DNA from: an uncultured Gammaproteobacteria bacterium
GTDB lineage: Bacteria; Pseudomonadota; Gammaproteobacteria; Xanthomonadales; Xanthomonadaceae
Reading direction: 5' to 3'
Assembly (NCBI GenBank): GCA_946885735.1
Contig: CAMPGW010000010.1
Location: 1-50,662, forward strand
DNA: 50,662 nt
Within the stretch, counting starts at the first letter, position 1, and every line of letters begins with the position of its first letter. The position numbers and the translations under genes were made by a program. The notes under the pieces were generated by a model. That model ran no database searches. It was not told where the DNA came from and was given only the letters and a program-made list of their open reading frames with translations. Below are positions 1-7,960 of this stretch, one piece after another.

Positions 1-110
1 GGTCACGGTGGCGTGGGGCATGGGCGGGGCGTCATTCGGGAAAGCCGGCATTATCGTCCATCGCCCGGCACGCCCGCGGCCAGGCAAACCGTACCCTTGC
101 GTATCGCAGG

Positions 111-140
111 ATTTGTAAACTTGTGTTAAAGATTAGCAAC
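111..140 (+). promoter_or_regulatory. AT-rich promoter region of the TorF-like gene
   Basis: This is the only AT-rich patch in the 199 bases before the first gene, in a window that is otherwise very GC-rich. It holds TTGTAA- and TTAAAG-like hexamers but no well-spaced -35/-10 pair that I can defend. The gene has a clear GGAG ribosome site about 7 bases before its ATG. Assigned by position and composition only. Confidence 0.2.
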
Positions 141-199
141 GCCGGGGGCCGGGGATTGCCTGCCGACGTCCCACCTGCCGCCGAGCCACGGAGACTCGT

Positions 200-973
200 A
201 TGACCCCGAACAAGATTGCGTTGGCTATCGCCCTGTTTGCCTTCGCCCTGCCGATGGGCGCACTGGCCCAGGATGCAACCGAGACCGAAGACGCCGCCGT
301 CGCCCAGAAGGAGGCCATCGAGCCCGAGGAGGAAGAGTCCTCCAACCTGAGCTGGAACCTGGCCCTCACCTCCGACTACGTCTTCCGCGGCATCACCCAG
401 ACCGATTTCGACCCGGCCCTGCAAGGCGGTCTCGACTACAGCTTCGGCGACACCGGCCTGTACGTCGGCGCCTGGGCCTCGAACGTGGACTTCGCCGACA
501 GCGAGGGCCCGGACATCGAGCTCGATTACTACATTGGCTGGAACCACGACCTGTCCGAAACCCTCAACCTCGACCTGAGCCTGGTGCGTTACAGCTACAT
601 GGGCGAGCAGGAGGCCTACGGCAACATCGACTACAACGAGGTCATCGGCGCGCTGGCCTATGACGAAATGCTCACCTTCACCGTCGCCTACGCCAACGAT
701 TACTCCAACAGCGGGTACTCGAGCCTGTACTACAACCTGGCGGGCAGCTGGGACCTGGGCAACGACTTCGCCGTCAATGCAGGCGTGGGCCGCACCAACT
801 TCAGCGACGACGTCGGCAGCTACACCGACTGGAACCTCGGCGTCAGCCGCCAGTTCGGGCCGGTCAACGCGGCCCTGAACTACTACGACGTCACCGGCGG
901 TTTCATCGACGACGTGTTCGGGGACGAGAAGGCCTCGGACCGCGTCGTGCTGACCCTGTCCATCGAGGGCTGA
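200..973 (+). CDS. TorF-family putative outer-membrane porin
   Basis: The 257-residue protein starts with a signal peptide (about 1-23, ending ALAQ). A short acidic linker with an EEEE run follows, then a beta-rich body of alternating aromatic and polar residues. The core begins with LTSDYVFRGITQT, the hallmark of the Gcw_chp/TorF family of small outer-membrane beta-barrels. The family is usually described as putative porins and the substrate is not known. The ATG is preceded by GGAG at good spacing. It is a single-gene unit that ends at a stem-loop shared with tdh on the other strand. Family assignment is confident; transport function is inference. Confidence 0.8.
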   Translation: MTPNKIALAIALFAFALPMGALAQDATETEDAAVAQKEAIEPEEEESSNLSWNLALTSDYVFRGITQTDFDPALQGGLDYSFGDTGLYVGAWASNVDFADSEGPDIELDYYIGWNHDLSETLNLDLSLVRYSYMGEQEAYGNIDYNEVIGALAYDEMLTFTVAYANDYSNSGYSSLYYNLAGSWDLGNDFAVNAGVGRTNFSDDVGSYTDWNLGVSRQFGPVNAALNYYDVTGGFIDDVFGDEKASDRVVLTLSIEG

Positions 974-995
974 ACACCCGCCCGCGGGGATCGGA

Positions 996-1024
996 AAAGG
1001 GCGCCTCGCGGCGCCCTTTCCTTT
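996..1024. terminator. Bidirectional rho-independent terminator
   Basis: A perfect 10-base inverted repeat (AAAGGGCGCC, positions 996-1005, and its complement at 1010-1019) surrounds a TCGC tetraloop. The plus strand continues with a pyrimidine run ending TTTCCTTT, and the minus strand with TTTTCC. It lies between the stop codons of the TorF-like gene and tdh, which converge, so it probably ends both transcripts. Confidence 0.7.
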
Positions 1025-1048
1025 GCGTAATGCACGTGCGCGCCGCGC

Positions 1049-2071
1049 CTAGGTCCAGCTGCACACGACCTTGCCGCAGTGCCCCGAATCCATCAGGTCG
1101 AAGCCCTTCTGGAAATCGTCGATGTGGACCTGGTGCGTGAGCACCTTCTGCAGCGGGAAACCGGTCAGTACCATCTGCGTCATCTTGTACCAGGTCTCGT
1201 ACATCCGGCGGCCGTAGATGCCGTGCAGCACCAGGCCCTTGAAGATGACCTTGTCCCAGTCGATGCCGGCGCCCTTGGGCAGGATGCCGAGCAGCGCGAT
1301 CTTGCCGCCGTGGTACATGCAGTCGAGCATGTCGTTGAAGGCCGCCTGGTTGCCGCTCATCTCCAGGCCGACGTCGAAGCCCTCGATGTGCAGGTCCTTC
1401 ACGACCTCCTTGAGGGACTGCTTGGAGACGTTGACCACGCGCGTGGCGCCCATGTCGGCGGCCAGCTTGAGCCGGTAATCGTTGACGTCGGTCACCACCA
1501 CGTTGCGGGCGCCGACGTGCTTGGCGATGCCCGCGGCGATGATGCCGATCGGGCCGGCGCCGGTGATCAGCACGTCCTCGCCGATCAGGTCGAACTCCAG
1601 CGCGCAGTGCGCGGCGTTGCCGTAGGGGTCGAAGAAAGCCGCCAGCTCGCTCGGGATCTGGTCGGGGATCGGCCACAGGTTCGAGGCCGGCATGGCGATG
1701 TATTCGGCGAAGGCCCCGGCGCGGTTGACGCCGATGCCAACGGTGTTCGGGCACAGGTGCTGGCGGCCGGCGCGGCAATTGCGGCAATGGCCGCAGACGA
1801 TGTGGCCTTCGGCCGAGACGCGGTCGCCGATCTTGTAGCCGGTGACGCCCTGGCCGAGCTCGACGATGCGGCCGACGAACTCATGCCCGATCACCAGGCC
1901 CGGCGTGATGGTGCGCTGCGACCACTCGTCCCACTTGTAGATGTGCAGGTCGGTGCCGCAGATCGCGGTCTTCTCGAGCTTGATCAGTACCTCGTTGGCG
2001 CCGGGCACGGGCACCGGCACCTGCTCCATCCAGATGCCCTTTTCGGCATGGCGCTTCACCAGCGCTTTCAT
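1049..2071 (-). CDS. tdh: L-threonine 3-dehydrogenase
   Basis: NAD-dependent zinc alcohol-dehydrogenase-family enzyme that oxidises L-threonine to 2-amino-3-ketobutyrate, the first step of threonine breakdown to glycine. The 340-residue protein begins [15 protein letters not shown], closely matching E. coli Tdh (341 residues). Catalytic-zinc residues C38 and H63-E64 (GHE) are present, as are the four structural-zinc cysteines C93, C96, C99 and C107. The Rossmann glycine motif GAGPIG lies mid-protein. Two in-frame ATGs just upstream (at 2074 and 2086) are alternative starts, none with a good ribosome site; 2071 was chosen by alignment to the family. A TATAAT box lies upstream. It appears to be monocistronic; its usual partner kbl is not in the window. 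Confidence 0.95.
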   Translation of the reverse strand: MKALVKRHAEKGIWMEQVPVPVPGANEVLIKLEKTAICGTDLHIYKWDEWSQRTITPGLVIGHEFVGRIVELGQGVTGYKIGDRVSAEGHIVCGHCRNCRAGRQHLCPNTVGIGVNRAGAFAEYIAMPASNLWPIPDQIPSELAAFFDPYGNAAHCALEFDLIGEDVLITGAGPIGIIAAGIAKHVGARNVVVTDVNDYRLKLAADMGATRVVNVSKQSLKEVVKDLHIEGFDVGLEMSGNQAAFNDMLDCMYHGGKIALLGILPKGAGIDWDKVIFKGLVLHGIYGRRMYETWYKMTQMVLTGFPLQKVLTHQVHIDDFQKGFDLMDSGHCGKVVCSWT

Positions 2072-2131
2072 CATCGTCGCGGCCATGTCGGCGTCCGTCT
2101 GTGCGCCGGCGTGGGCCCGGCAAGGGATGCG

Positions 2132-2137
2132 ATTATA
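2132..2137 (-). promoter_or_regulatory. Candidate -10 box of tdh
   Basis: On the minus strand this reads TATAAT, a perfect -10 consensus, followed by CGC. It would place the transcript start about 40-55 bases before the tdh start codon. No good -35 is visible 16-18 bases upstream. Confidence 0.4.
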
Positions 2138-2171
2138 AGCGGCGGCCGGCGCGGCGGCCTTGCCGCTTGCC

Positions 2172-2705
2172 TCAGGGCTCGGCGCGCAGGTTGTCGAGCA
2201 TCGGCGTGCGCGGCCGCTGGATGACCAGGAAGCCGTGGTCGGAGCTTTCGTGGCAGGCCGTGCAGGCCTTCGAGACTTCGTCGTAGGCGGCATCGAAGGC
2301 CGCGCCGTCCTGCGAGTCGATGGCGGACTGCATCTGCTTCAAGGCCGGGTCCATCATGGCCGGCAGCACCTCGGCCAACCGGGCCGGCTGCAGCGCCGCG
2401 TGCTCGCCGTTGAGCTCGACCACGCCATTGAGCGACTCGCGCAGCTCGGCAAGCTGGAACTGCGTCAGCATCCAGTTGCGCGCCTCGCCGGCCTGCCAGA
2501 GCCTGGCGTGGCGGATCTGCAGCTCCAGCATCTGCTGGCCGAGCTCGGGCGCGGCGGGAACGCTCGCCGGCGTGGCCGCCTGCGGGGCTTCGCGCAACTG
2601 GGCGACTTCGGCCTTGAGCGCGGCCAGTTCGCTGTCGCTGGCGCCGGCTTGGCAACCGGCGAGCAGGCCTGCGGCGATCAGGAGAGCGAGGCGGTTGGCA
2701 AGCAT
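2172..2705 (-). CDS. Lipoprotein with a C-terminal haem c (CxxCH) motif
   Basis: The 177-residue protein has a lipoprotein signal (LLAGC, acylated Cys18), so it should be anchored in the periplasm. A short heptad-like stretch (about 25-40) and a mostly helical, Gln/Leu-rich middle follow. Near the C-terminus is C148-T-A-C151-H152, a canonical covalent haem c attachment site. The compact helical body with a late CxxCH resembles cytochrome c-prime-like or single-haem c-type proteins, but I do not recognise a specific family. A 19-base palindrome resembling a Fur box lies 15 bases before the ATG, suggesting iron-dependent control. There is no clear ribosome site. Electron-transfer or haem-sensing roles are inference. 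Confidence 0.72.
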   Translation of the reverse strand: MLANRLALLIAAGLLAGCQAGASDSELAALKAEVAQLREAPQAATPASVPAAPELGQQMLELQIRHARLWQAGEARNWMLTQFQLAELRESLNGVVELNGEHAALQPARLAEVLPAMMDPALKQMQSAIDSQDGAAFDAAYDEVSKACTACHESSDHGFLVIQRPRTPMLDNLRAEP

Positions 2706-2719
2706 CGATTTGGCCCGTG

Positions 2720-2738
2720 GATGAGAATGGTTCTCATC
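2720..2738 (-). promoter_or_regulatory. Fur-box-like palindrome
   Basis: A perfect interrupted palindrome: GATGAGAA, three bases, TTCTCATC. It lies in the 52-base gap upstream of the haem-motif lipoprotein gene, ending 15 bases before its start codon. It matches the 19-base classical Fur operator at about 11 positions, including GAT...ATC at the ends, and looks like the GAGAAT/ATTCTC type of Fur site seen in gammaproteobacteria. An operator overlapping the promoter is the simplest reading; the alternative is an mRNA hairpin. Confidence 0.5.
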
Positions 2739-2757
2739 GTATCACGGCCGCCGCGTG

Positions 2758-3144
2758 TCAGCGCCGGCGTTCGCAGCCCACCGCGACGATGGCGAAGCGT
2801 GCATCGAACTCGAAGCTCAGCTCCGGTTCCCCGGCGGGGCGCTCGGCGCCGGCCGCAGGCGGGGGTCCGAAACGATAGGTCCAGCGCATTCCCGCGCCTT
2901 CGCCCATCGGCGCCGCCGCGTCGGGCGTGCCCAGTGCCGCGAGGACGCGGCTGCGGTCCGCCCCGATCAACGGGCTGGTGTTGCGAGGGCAGGTAAACGT
3001 GGTGCGAACGCCACGCGGGAGTTGGCGAGCATGGCGCAACTCCACCCCGAGCGAACCGAGCAGGGTCGCGCAGTGGTCCACCACGGTCGCAGCCGTGGAG
3101 CCCGCGGCGCCGATGGCGAGCAACAGCGCGTACAGGCGTTTCAT
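2758..3144 (-). CDS. Small secreted SmpA/BamE-like protein (putative)
   Basis: 128-residue protein with an N-terminal signal peptide (about 1-19) and no lipobox. The middle segment LIGADRSRVLAALGTPD resembles the helix of the SmpA/OmlA (BamE) fold, where a loop such as GMSREQVLALLGTPD is typical. A WTYRF strand and a FEFD strand follow, as in that fold. Three cysteines (C25, C52, C124) could allow one disulfide. Its ATG overlaps the stop of the upstream transporter gene by four bases (ATGA), so it is the last member of a coupled operon. The fold call is inference from motif spacing; the function is unknown. Confidence 0.55.
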   Translation of the reverse strand: MKRLYALLLAIGAAGSTAATVVDHCATLLGSLGVELRHARQLPRGVRTTFTCPRNTSPLIGADRSRVLAALGTPDAAAPMGEGAGMRWTYRFGPPPAAGAERPAGEPELSFEFDARFAIVAVGCERRR

Positions 3145-3905
3145 TCGCGCGCCGCCTCCGCGACCATGCGTTGCGCCTGGTCCGCGCCCAGGTAGGCATG
3201 GATCAGCGAACGCATCAGGTAGAGCAGGGGGATCAAGGCCAGCGCCGCGGCCATCTTGTAGGCGTAGTTGAGCGTGCCCACGGCGAGGAACAGGTCGGTC
3301 GTCCACTGCTGCGGGCCGAGCACGAAGGCGATGTAGAGCACGACGAAACTGTCGAGCAGTTGCGAGATGGCCGTCGAACCCGTCGCCCGCAGCCAGACCA
3401 GCCGGTTGCCGGTACGGCGCCGGATGCGGTGGAACACGGTGACATCCACCAACTGGCCGATGAGGAAGGCGATCACCGAACCCCAGATCGTCCACAGGCC
3501 CTGGCCGAAGATGGATGCGAACGCGGCCTGCAGGTCCGGCACGCCCTGCGACTGGGCCGCGCCCACCCACCAGCCTGCCGGTGCGAGGTGGATGGCTGCG
3601 AAGGCGAACACGAAGCCGTACAGGATCAGCGCCACCGCCAGCCAGCTGATGAAACGCACGCCGCGGCGGCCATAGAACTCGTTGACCGTGTCCGTCATGA
3701 TGAAGACGATCGGCCAGAGCAGCGTGCCGGCAGTGAAATTGAGCGAGCCACTCTGTCCGAACAGGTTCCACTCGAACGGCCGCAGCCCGAGCGTGTCCTC
3801 GAGCGCGAAGATCTTCACGCCGATGAATTCGGCCAGCACCGCGTTGACGACGAAGAAGGCTGCCAGGACGACGAACAGGCGTTGGCCGCGCTGTTCGCCG
3901 TTCAC
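3141..3905 (-). CDS. yhhQ: Queuosine precursor transporter (YhhQ/VUT family)
   Basis: 254-residue inner-membrane protein with about six hydrophobic segments. Family landmarks include MTDTVNEFYGRRGVR after the second segment and GQLVDVTVFHRIRRRTGNR with SQLLDSFVVLYIAF further on. YhhQ proteins import queuosine precursors (preQ0/preQ1) for tRNA modification. The start is a GTG that overlaps the stop of the DUF502 gene (GTGA), the same four-base coupling seen at its own 3' end. No queuosine biosynthesis gene is in the window. The substrate is inferred from the family. Confidence 0.85.
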   Translation of the reverse strand: MNGEQRGQRLFVVLAAFFVVNAVLAEFIGVKIFALEDTLGLRPFEWNLFGQSGSLNFTAGTLLWPIVFIMTDTVNEFYGRRGVRFISWLAVALILYGFVFAFAAIHLAPAGWWVGAAQSQGVPDLQAAFASIFGQGLWTIWGSVIAFLIGQLVDVTVFHRIRRRTGNRLVWLRATGSTAISQLLDSFVVLYIAFVLGPQQWTTDLFLAVGTLNYAYKMAAALALIPLLYLMRSLIHAYLGADQAQRMVAEAARE

Positions 3906-4549
3906 GGCACCGGGCCGCGCTGGAAGGGAATGCGGTCGGGGCTGACCGCGCCGCCGGAGATGATGAAGGACATGGCCTGGTCCACCGTCCAGTCGGTCGG
4001 CGTCAGTCGGTCGACCGGAACGATCTCCAGGTAGCCGGAGGTCGGGTTGGGCGTGGTCGGCACGTACACCGCGGCGAGCTCGGCGCCGGTCAGCTCGTCG
4101 CGCAGCACCCGGGTCACGAAGCCCACCGACTTCATTTCCTTGTGCGGGAAATCGATGAGCACCACGCGTTGCGTGCCGTCGGGCTTGGTCTGCAGCAGGT
4201 CGAGCAACTGCCGTGCGCTGCCATAGATGGTCTTGGCCAGCGGGATGCGCGCGATCAGTCGTTCCAGCCACGCCAGCAGCTTCTGCCCGACCACGCGTCG
4301 CGCCGACAGGCCGACCAGGATGACGAAGCCGACGGTGACGGCAAGGGCGATGGCGGTCTGGACCCAGGGCGCGCCGAGCCACCCCAGCATCTCGGGGTCG
4401 TTACGGACCGCGCCGGTGATCAGCGGCGTGATGATCGGTGCGCTAAGGCCGGACAACAGTCCGAAGACGAACTTGAACACCACCCACACCAGCCAGATCG
4501 GAAGCAGGGTGAGCAGGCCGGTGAGGAATGCGCGCTGCAGCTTGCCCAT
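3902..4549 (-). CDS. DUF502 family membrane protein
   Basis: 215-residue protein with two N-terminal membrane segments (about 8-35 and 60-80) and a C-terminal soluble domain containing VGFVTRVL, VYVPTTPNPTSGYL and ISGGAV, which are signatures of DUF502. Family members occur widely in bacteria and plants (COV-like); their biochemical role is unknown. Its ATG shares one base with the kinase stop (TGATG) and its stop overlaps the transporter start, so it is coupled on both sides. The family is confident; the function is open. Confidence 0.85.
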   Translation of the reverse strand: MGKLQRAFLTGLLTLLPIWLVWVVFKFVFGLLSGLSAPIITPLITGAVRNDPEMLGWLGAPWVQTAIALAVTVGFVILVGLSARRVVGQKLLAWLERLIARIPLAKTIYGSARQLLDLLQTKPDGTQRVVLIDFPHKEMKSVGFVTRVLRDELTGAELAAVYVPTTPNPTSGYLEIVPVDRLTPTDWTVDQAMSFIISGGAVSPDRIPFQRGPVP

Positions 4550-6900
4550 CAGGGCGCACCGACCTCGCGGACCAAGCGGAAACCGACGTCATCGAATCCG
4601 ACGCCGGCATCGAAGCCGCTCGCGCGCGTCGGTTCGGCGCGGCTCGCGCTGTCACGCCAGCCCAGGCCGGACACGAGCCGCTCCCGGCAACCGCCGTCGC
4701 AATCCACCAGCCACTCGCGGGCGTTGCCGCGCACGCCGACCAATCCCAGCGGGCTGGTGGGGCCGGAGCCGACGGGCACGGTGCCGTCCTGCCCGCAGTT
4801 GACGCGCCCGTCCTGGCAGGCGTTGCCGCTGCCCTTGTAGCTGGCGATCTGCCGCCATTCGGCGGCCGTCGGCAGGCGCCAGTTCTCGCCGGTGCGCGCG
4901 CTGAGCCACTGTGCATACGCGCGTGCGTCCTCGAAGCTCACGCACACTGCGGGGTGTTCGCCGGTCTGGGGGAACCCGGGGTCGCGCCAGCTGCGCTTCT
5001 TGATGCTGATCGGCGCGAGCCGGTTGCGGCAGCGCGTCACCGGCCGCTGGGTGGCATTGGCGAAGGCGGCATAGTCCGAACGCGTGACTTCCTCGCGCAT
5101 GATCGCCGCGCCGGCGCGGTTGCCGCCGGGCGCCTGCAGCAGCACGGTCGTCGGGCCGCCTCCACGCACCACGCGGCCCGGCTTGGCGTCCGCGATGACC
5201 GCGGACCATGCCGGTTCGAGCGCAGAGGAGGGCACGGCGAGCGCCTGTGCCAGGGCCCGGGTGCCTGCGAAACTGCCACGATCGAGCGACTGCGCGGCGC
5301 GTTGCAGGCGGGCGTTGAGGGGCGGCACCAGTCCGGCGCGCAGTTTTTCCCAGGCAGGCGACTTGATGCGACCAGCGGATTGGGCGAAGTCCTGCGCTCG
5401 CTTCCAGCCCGTCCGCGCGGATTCGTCGCGGCCACCGGCCACCGTCGAAGCGAGGTTCGCGCCCATGGCGGTCAACACGTCGTCGGCCAGTCGATCGAGT
5501 TCGGCCGCGGGCGCGCCGGCCTTGCGGGCGAGGGCGAGCGATTCGATCGCATTGTCGCCGGCGGGCGTGCTCAGGCGCAGGGCCTTGATCTGGCGCGGGA
5601 TCGCATGCATTTCGCGGGCCCCCGGCTGGCGCGGGTCAAAGGCGAGCACCGCAATGCTCGCACCCGCCTCGACGGCGCCATAGGGCGACAGCGGCGCCGC
5701 GAGGGCGGGCGCTTCGACCTCCGTGGACTCGGGCGGCGGCGGCGCCGCGGCGGACGCCTCGGCTTCGCCGGAGGCAGCGTCCACGGCGACCGGCGCCGCC
5801 TCTTCGGCAGGCGCAGGCATCGCGGCCGGCTCGGCCGCTGCCTCGGGCGGCGGCGCTTCGGCCTCGCGCCCGGTGAAAAAGGCGTCCGCGGGCCTGGGGG
5901 CCTCGGTCGGTTGGCGCAGGAGCAGCAGGCTGGCGGCCAGCACGCCTGCCGCCGCGACGGTGAAGAGCGCGGGCCGGAACCAGTGGCGTTGCCACAGCGG
6001 AATGCCCGATACCGACAGCGGTACCGCTTCGGCGGCATGCGCCACCCGTTCGCGCACGGCGATCTGGTTGAGCGCAGCGAGCATCTGCTGGGCGGTACGG
6101 AAGCGGTTGTCCGGCGCCTTGGCCATGGCCCGGTCGATGAAACCCTGCCAGTGCCGACGCTCGGGAGGAAGGCGCGGGATCGGATCCTGCGCGTGCATCA
6201 GGGCCAGGCCCAGGGGATCCGAACTCAAATAGGGCAGGCGCCCGGTCAGCAACTCGAAGGCCAGCACGCCCACGCTGTACAGGTCGGCCCGGCCGTCCAC
6301 GGTTTCGCCGCGGGCCTGCTCCGGCGCCATGTAGCCGCCGCTGCCGACCGCCAGGCCGATGGTGGTGATGCGGTTGCCGGCGTCGTTGCGCTGCAGGGCG
6401 ATGCCGAAGTCGGTCAGCAGCGGCCGGTCGGCATTGTCGAACAGCACGTTCTCGGCCTTGACATCGCGATGCACGATGCCGCGGGTATGGGCGTACTCGA
6501 GCGCCGACAACAGCGAGCGCAGCACCTCGATGATCCGGCCCTCGTCGTGGGTGAAGTCGCGCTGCCCGAGGTGCCCGCGCGCCAGGTAGGGCAGCACGTA
6601 GTAGAGCAGGCCCTGCGGCGTGCGGCCGACCTCGTGCACCCCGACGATGCAGGGATGCTCGAGCTTGGCGATGGTGTGCGCCTCCTGCTCGAAGCGCGCC
6701 TTGCTCTTCTCGTCCTTCAGGGCCTCAGGGGAGATGACCTTGATGGCCACCTGGCGGTCGAGCGAGATCTGCACGCCCAGGTAGACGTGGGACATGCCGC
6801 CCTTGCCGATCCGGCGGACGACCCGATACCCCGGCACCTCCGGCACGGCGCCGGTCAGCAGGGTCGACAGTTCTTCCGGGGACAGCTCTTCGGAGGGCAT
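4549..6900 (-). CDS. Membrane Ser/Thr kinase with formylglycine-enzyme-like periplasmic domain
   Basis: 783 residues from the chosen ATG. The N-terminal Hanks-type kinase (about 24-285) has the glycine loop RIGKGGMSHVYLG (30-42), ATP lysine K54, HRDVKAEN (144-151), DFG (164-166) and APE. One membrane segment follows at about 310-328. Then come an Ala/Pro/Glu-rich linker, a helical region and a C-terminal FGE-sulfatase-type fold (about 602-779; GENWRLPTAAEW and GNAREW motifs). The two catalytic cysteines of true formylglycine enzymes are absent where GGSWxCxxxxC would fall; the protein has GLGWRDSASRA. Six other cysteines (624, 653, 695, 702, 734, 738) suit disulfides in an exported domain. 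An upstream ATG at 6933 lies inside a likely -10 box, so 6900 is preferred. The kinase is intact; acting as an envelope sensor is inference. Confidence 0.88.
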   Translation of the reverse strand: MPSEELSPEELSTLLTGAVPEVPGYRVVRRIGKGGMSHVYLGVQISLDRQVAIKVISPEALKDEKSKARFEQEAHTIAKLEHPCIVGVHEVGRTPQGLLYYVLPYLARGHLGQRDFTHDEGRIIEVLRSLLSALEYAHTRGIVHRDVKAENVLFDNADRPLLTDFGIALQRNDAGNRITTIGLAVGSGGYMAPEQARGETVDGRADLYSVGVLAFELLTGRLPYLSSDPLGLALMHAQDPIPRLPPERRHWQGFIDRAMAKAPDNRFRTAQQMLAALNQIAVRERVAHAAEAVPLSVSGIPLWQRHWFRPALFTVAAAGVLAASLLLLRQPTEAPRPADAFFTGREAEAPPPEAAAEPAAMPAPAEEAAPVAVDAASGEAEASAAAPPPPESTEVEAPALAAPLSPYGAVEAGASIAVLAFDPRQPGAREMHAIPRQIKALRLSTPAGDNAIESLALARKAGAPAAELDRLADDVLTAMGANLASTVAGGRDESARTGWKRAQDFAQSAGRIKSPAWEKLRAGLVPPLNARLQRAAQSLDRGSFAGTRALAQALAVPSSALEPAWSAVIADAKPGRVVRGGGPTTVLLQAPGGNRAGAAIMREEVTRSDYAAFANATQRPVTRCRNRLAPISIKKRSWRDPGFPQTGEHPAVCVSFEDARAYAQWLSARTGENWRLPTAAEWRQIASYKGSGNACQDGRVNCGQDGTVPVGSGPTSPLGLVGVRGNAREWLVDCDGGCRERLVSGLGWRDSASRAEPTRASGFDAGVGFDDVGFRLVREVGAP

Positions 6901-6928
6901 GGGGCCAACGCACGGGGGCAGTCCGCCG

Positions 6929-6957
6929 AGCATAAAGCAGCCGGTGGGCAGCGTGAA
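6929..6957 (-). promoter_or_regulatory. Candidate promoter of the kinase operon
   Basis: On the minus strand TTCACG (6957-6952) is followed after 17 bases by TATGCT (6934-6929), each matching consensus at four or five of six positions. Transcription would start near 6922, just before the ATG at 6900. The -10 box covers the alternative start at 6933, which argues against that start. Confidence 0.4.
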
Positions 6958-7017
6958 CAGCCCGCGTGCGGCACTGGCACACAGTTCCGGCTGCCCGCGG
7001 GCCCGCCGCGCCGCGCG

Positions 7018-7899
7018 TCAGAACAGCAGCGAGGCCATCCTGCGGCGTGCATTGCCGACCAGGTCGGCATCCTCGACGACGCGGAAGGCCTCGATCAGGC
7101 TGCGCTTGGCGCGCTGATCCTCCCAGGCGCGGTCTCGCCGCAGGATCTCGAGGAACTGGTCGAGGGCCGCGGCCTCGTCGCCTTCCACCAGCAGGCGGAC
7201 ACCCAGCAGGTGGCGCGCAAGCAGGTCGCCCGGATCCGCCGCGATCGCGGCCTGCAGGGGTTCGCGCGGCGGCGCGTCCTTGAGTTGCGCGGCGAAGCCC
7301 AGGCGCGCACGTGCGCGCAGGGCGCGATCGTCGGCAGCCAGGTTGGCAGGCAGTGCATCCAGGATCGTCTCCGCCTCGGCGGCGCTGCCCGTGGCCAGCA
7401 GCGCCAGCGCGAGGTCGAGTCGCAAACCGTCGTCGTCGGGCGCGGCGTTCACCGCCGCGCGCAGGCGCATCAGCTCGGCGTGGGGATCGGTCGCCACGGG
7501 CGCCGCTGTCGCGTCCTCGGGCGCCGCGGCTTCGGCCTTCGCCTCGATCCCGTGGTGGCGGAGGAACTCGCGCAGCTGGCCTTCCGGCAAAGCGCCGGGG
7601 AAACCATCCACGATCTGCCCATCCTTGAGCAGCATCACCGTCGGGATGGACTTGATCTGGAAATAGCCGGCCAGCTGCTGTTCGGCGTCCACGTCCACCT
7701 TGGCCAGCACGAAGCCGCCCTTGTACTCGGCGGCGAGCCGTTCCAGGATCGGGCCGAGCGTCTTGCAGGGCCCGCACCAGGCCGCCCAGAAGTCCACCAG
7801 CACCGGCACCTGCCGGGAGCGCTGGATGACCTCCTGCTCGAAGGCGGCAAGGCTGGCGTCGAAGACGTGGGCGGCGGTGTCGGGCGTGTCGGCGGGCAT
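7018..7899 (-). CDS. cnoX: Thioredoxin-TPR co-chaperone (CnoX/YbbN family)
   Basis: 293 residues: an N-terminal thioredoxin fold (about 12-118) with active site W41-C-G-P-C45 and the cis-proline segment IPTVMLL, then tetratricopeptide-like helices to the end. CnoX proteins bind unfolded or oxidised clients and hand them to GroEL or DnaK. E. coli CnoX has a degenerate SQHC site, whereas this one has a classical WCGPC, so disulfide reductase activity is expected. A GTG at 7938 would add 13 residues; the ATG at 7899 has a weak GGA upstream and fits the family start better. It lies upstream of the kinase with an 84-base or longer gap that contains a promoter. Confidence 0.87.
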   Translation of the reverse strand: MPADTPDTAAHVFDASLAAFEQEVIQRSRQVPVLVDFWAAWCGPCKTLGPILERLAAEYKGGFVLAKVDVDAEQQLAGYFQIKSIPTVMLLKDGQIVDGFPGALPEGQLREFLRHHGIEAKAEAAAPEDATAAPVATDPHAELMRLRAAVNAAPDDDGLRLDLALALLATGSAAEAETILDALPANLAADDRALRARARLGFAAQLKDAPPREPLQAAIAADPGDLLARHLLGVRLLVEGDEAAALDQFLEILRRDRAWEDQRAKRSLIEAFRVVEDADLVGNARRRMASLLF

Positions 7900-7960
7900 G
7901 GCTGCATCCGGGGTTGCGTCAGCCCGAGATGGTGCCACGCCGGCGGTGAATCAAGCCGCG

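Noticed and set aside
1..20. Possible start of a minus-strand gene leaving the window (ATG at 20)
   Set aside because: Only seven codons are visible and there is no ribosome site, so a gene cannot be supported.
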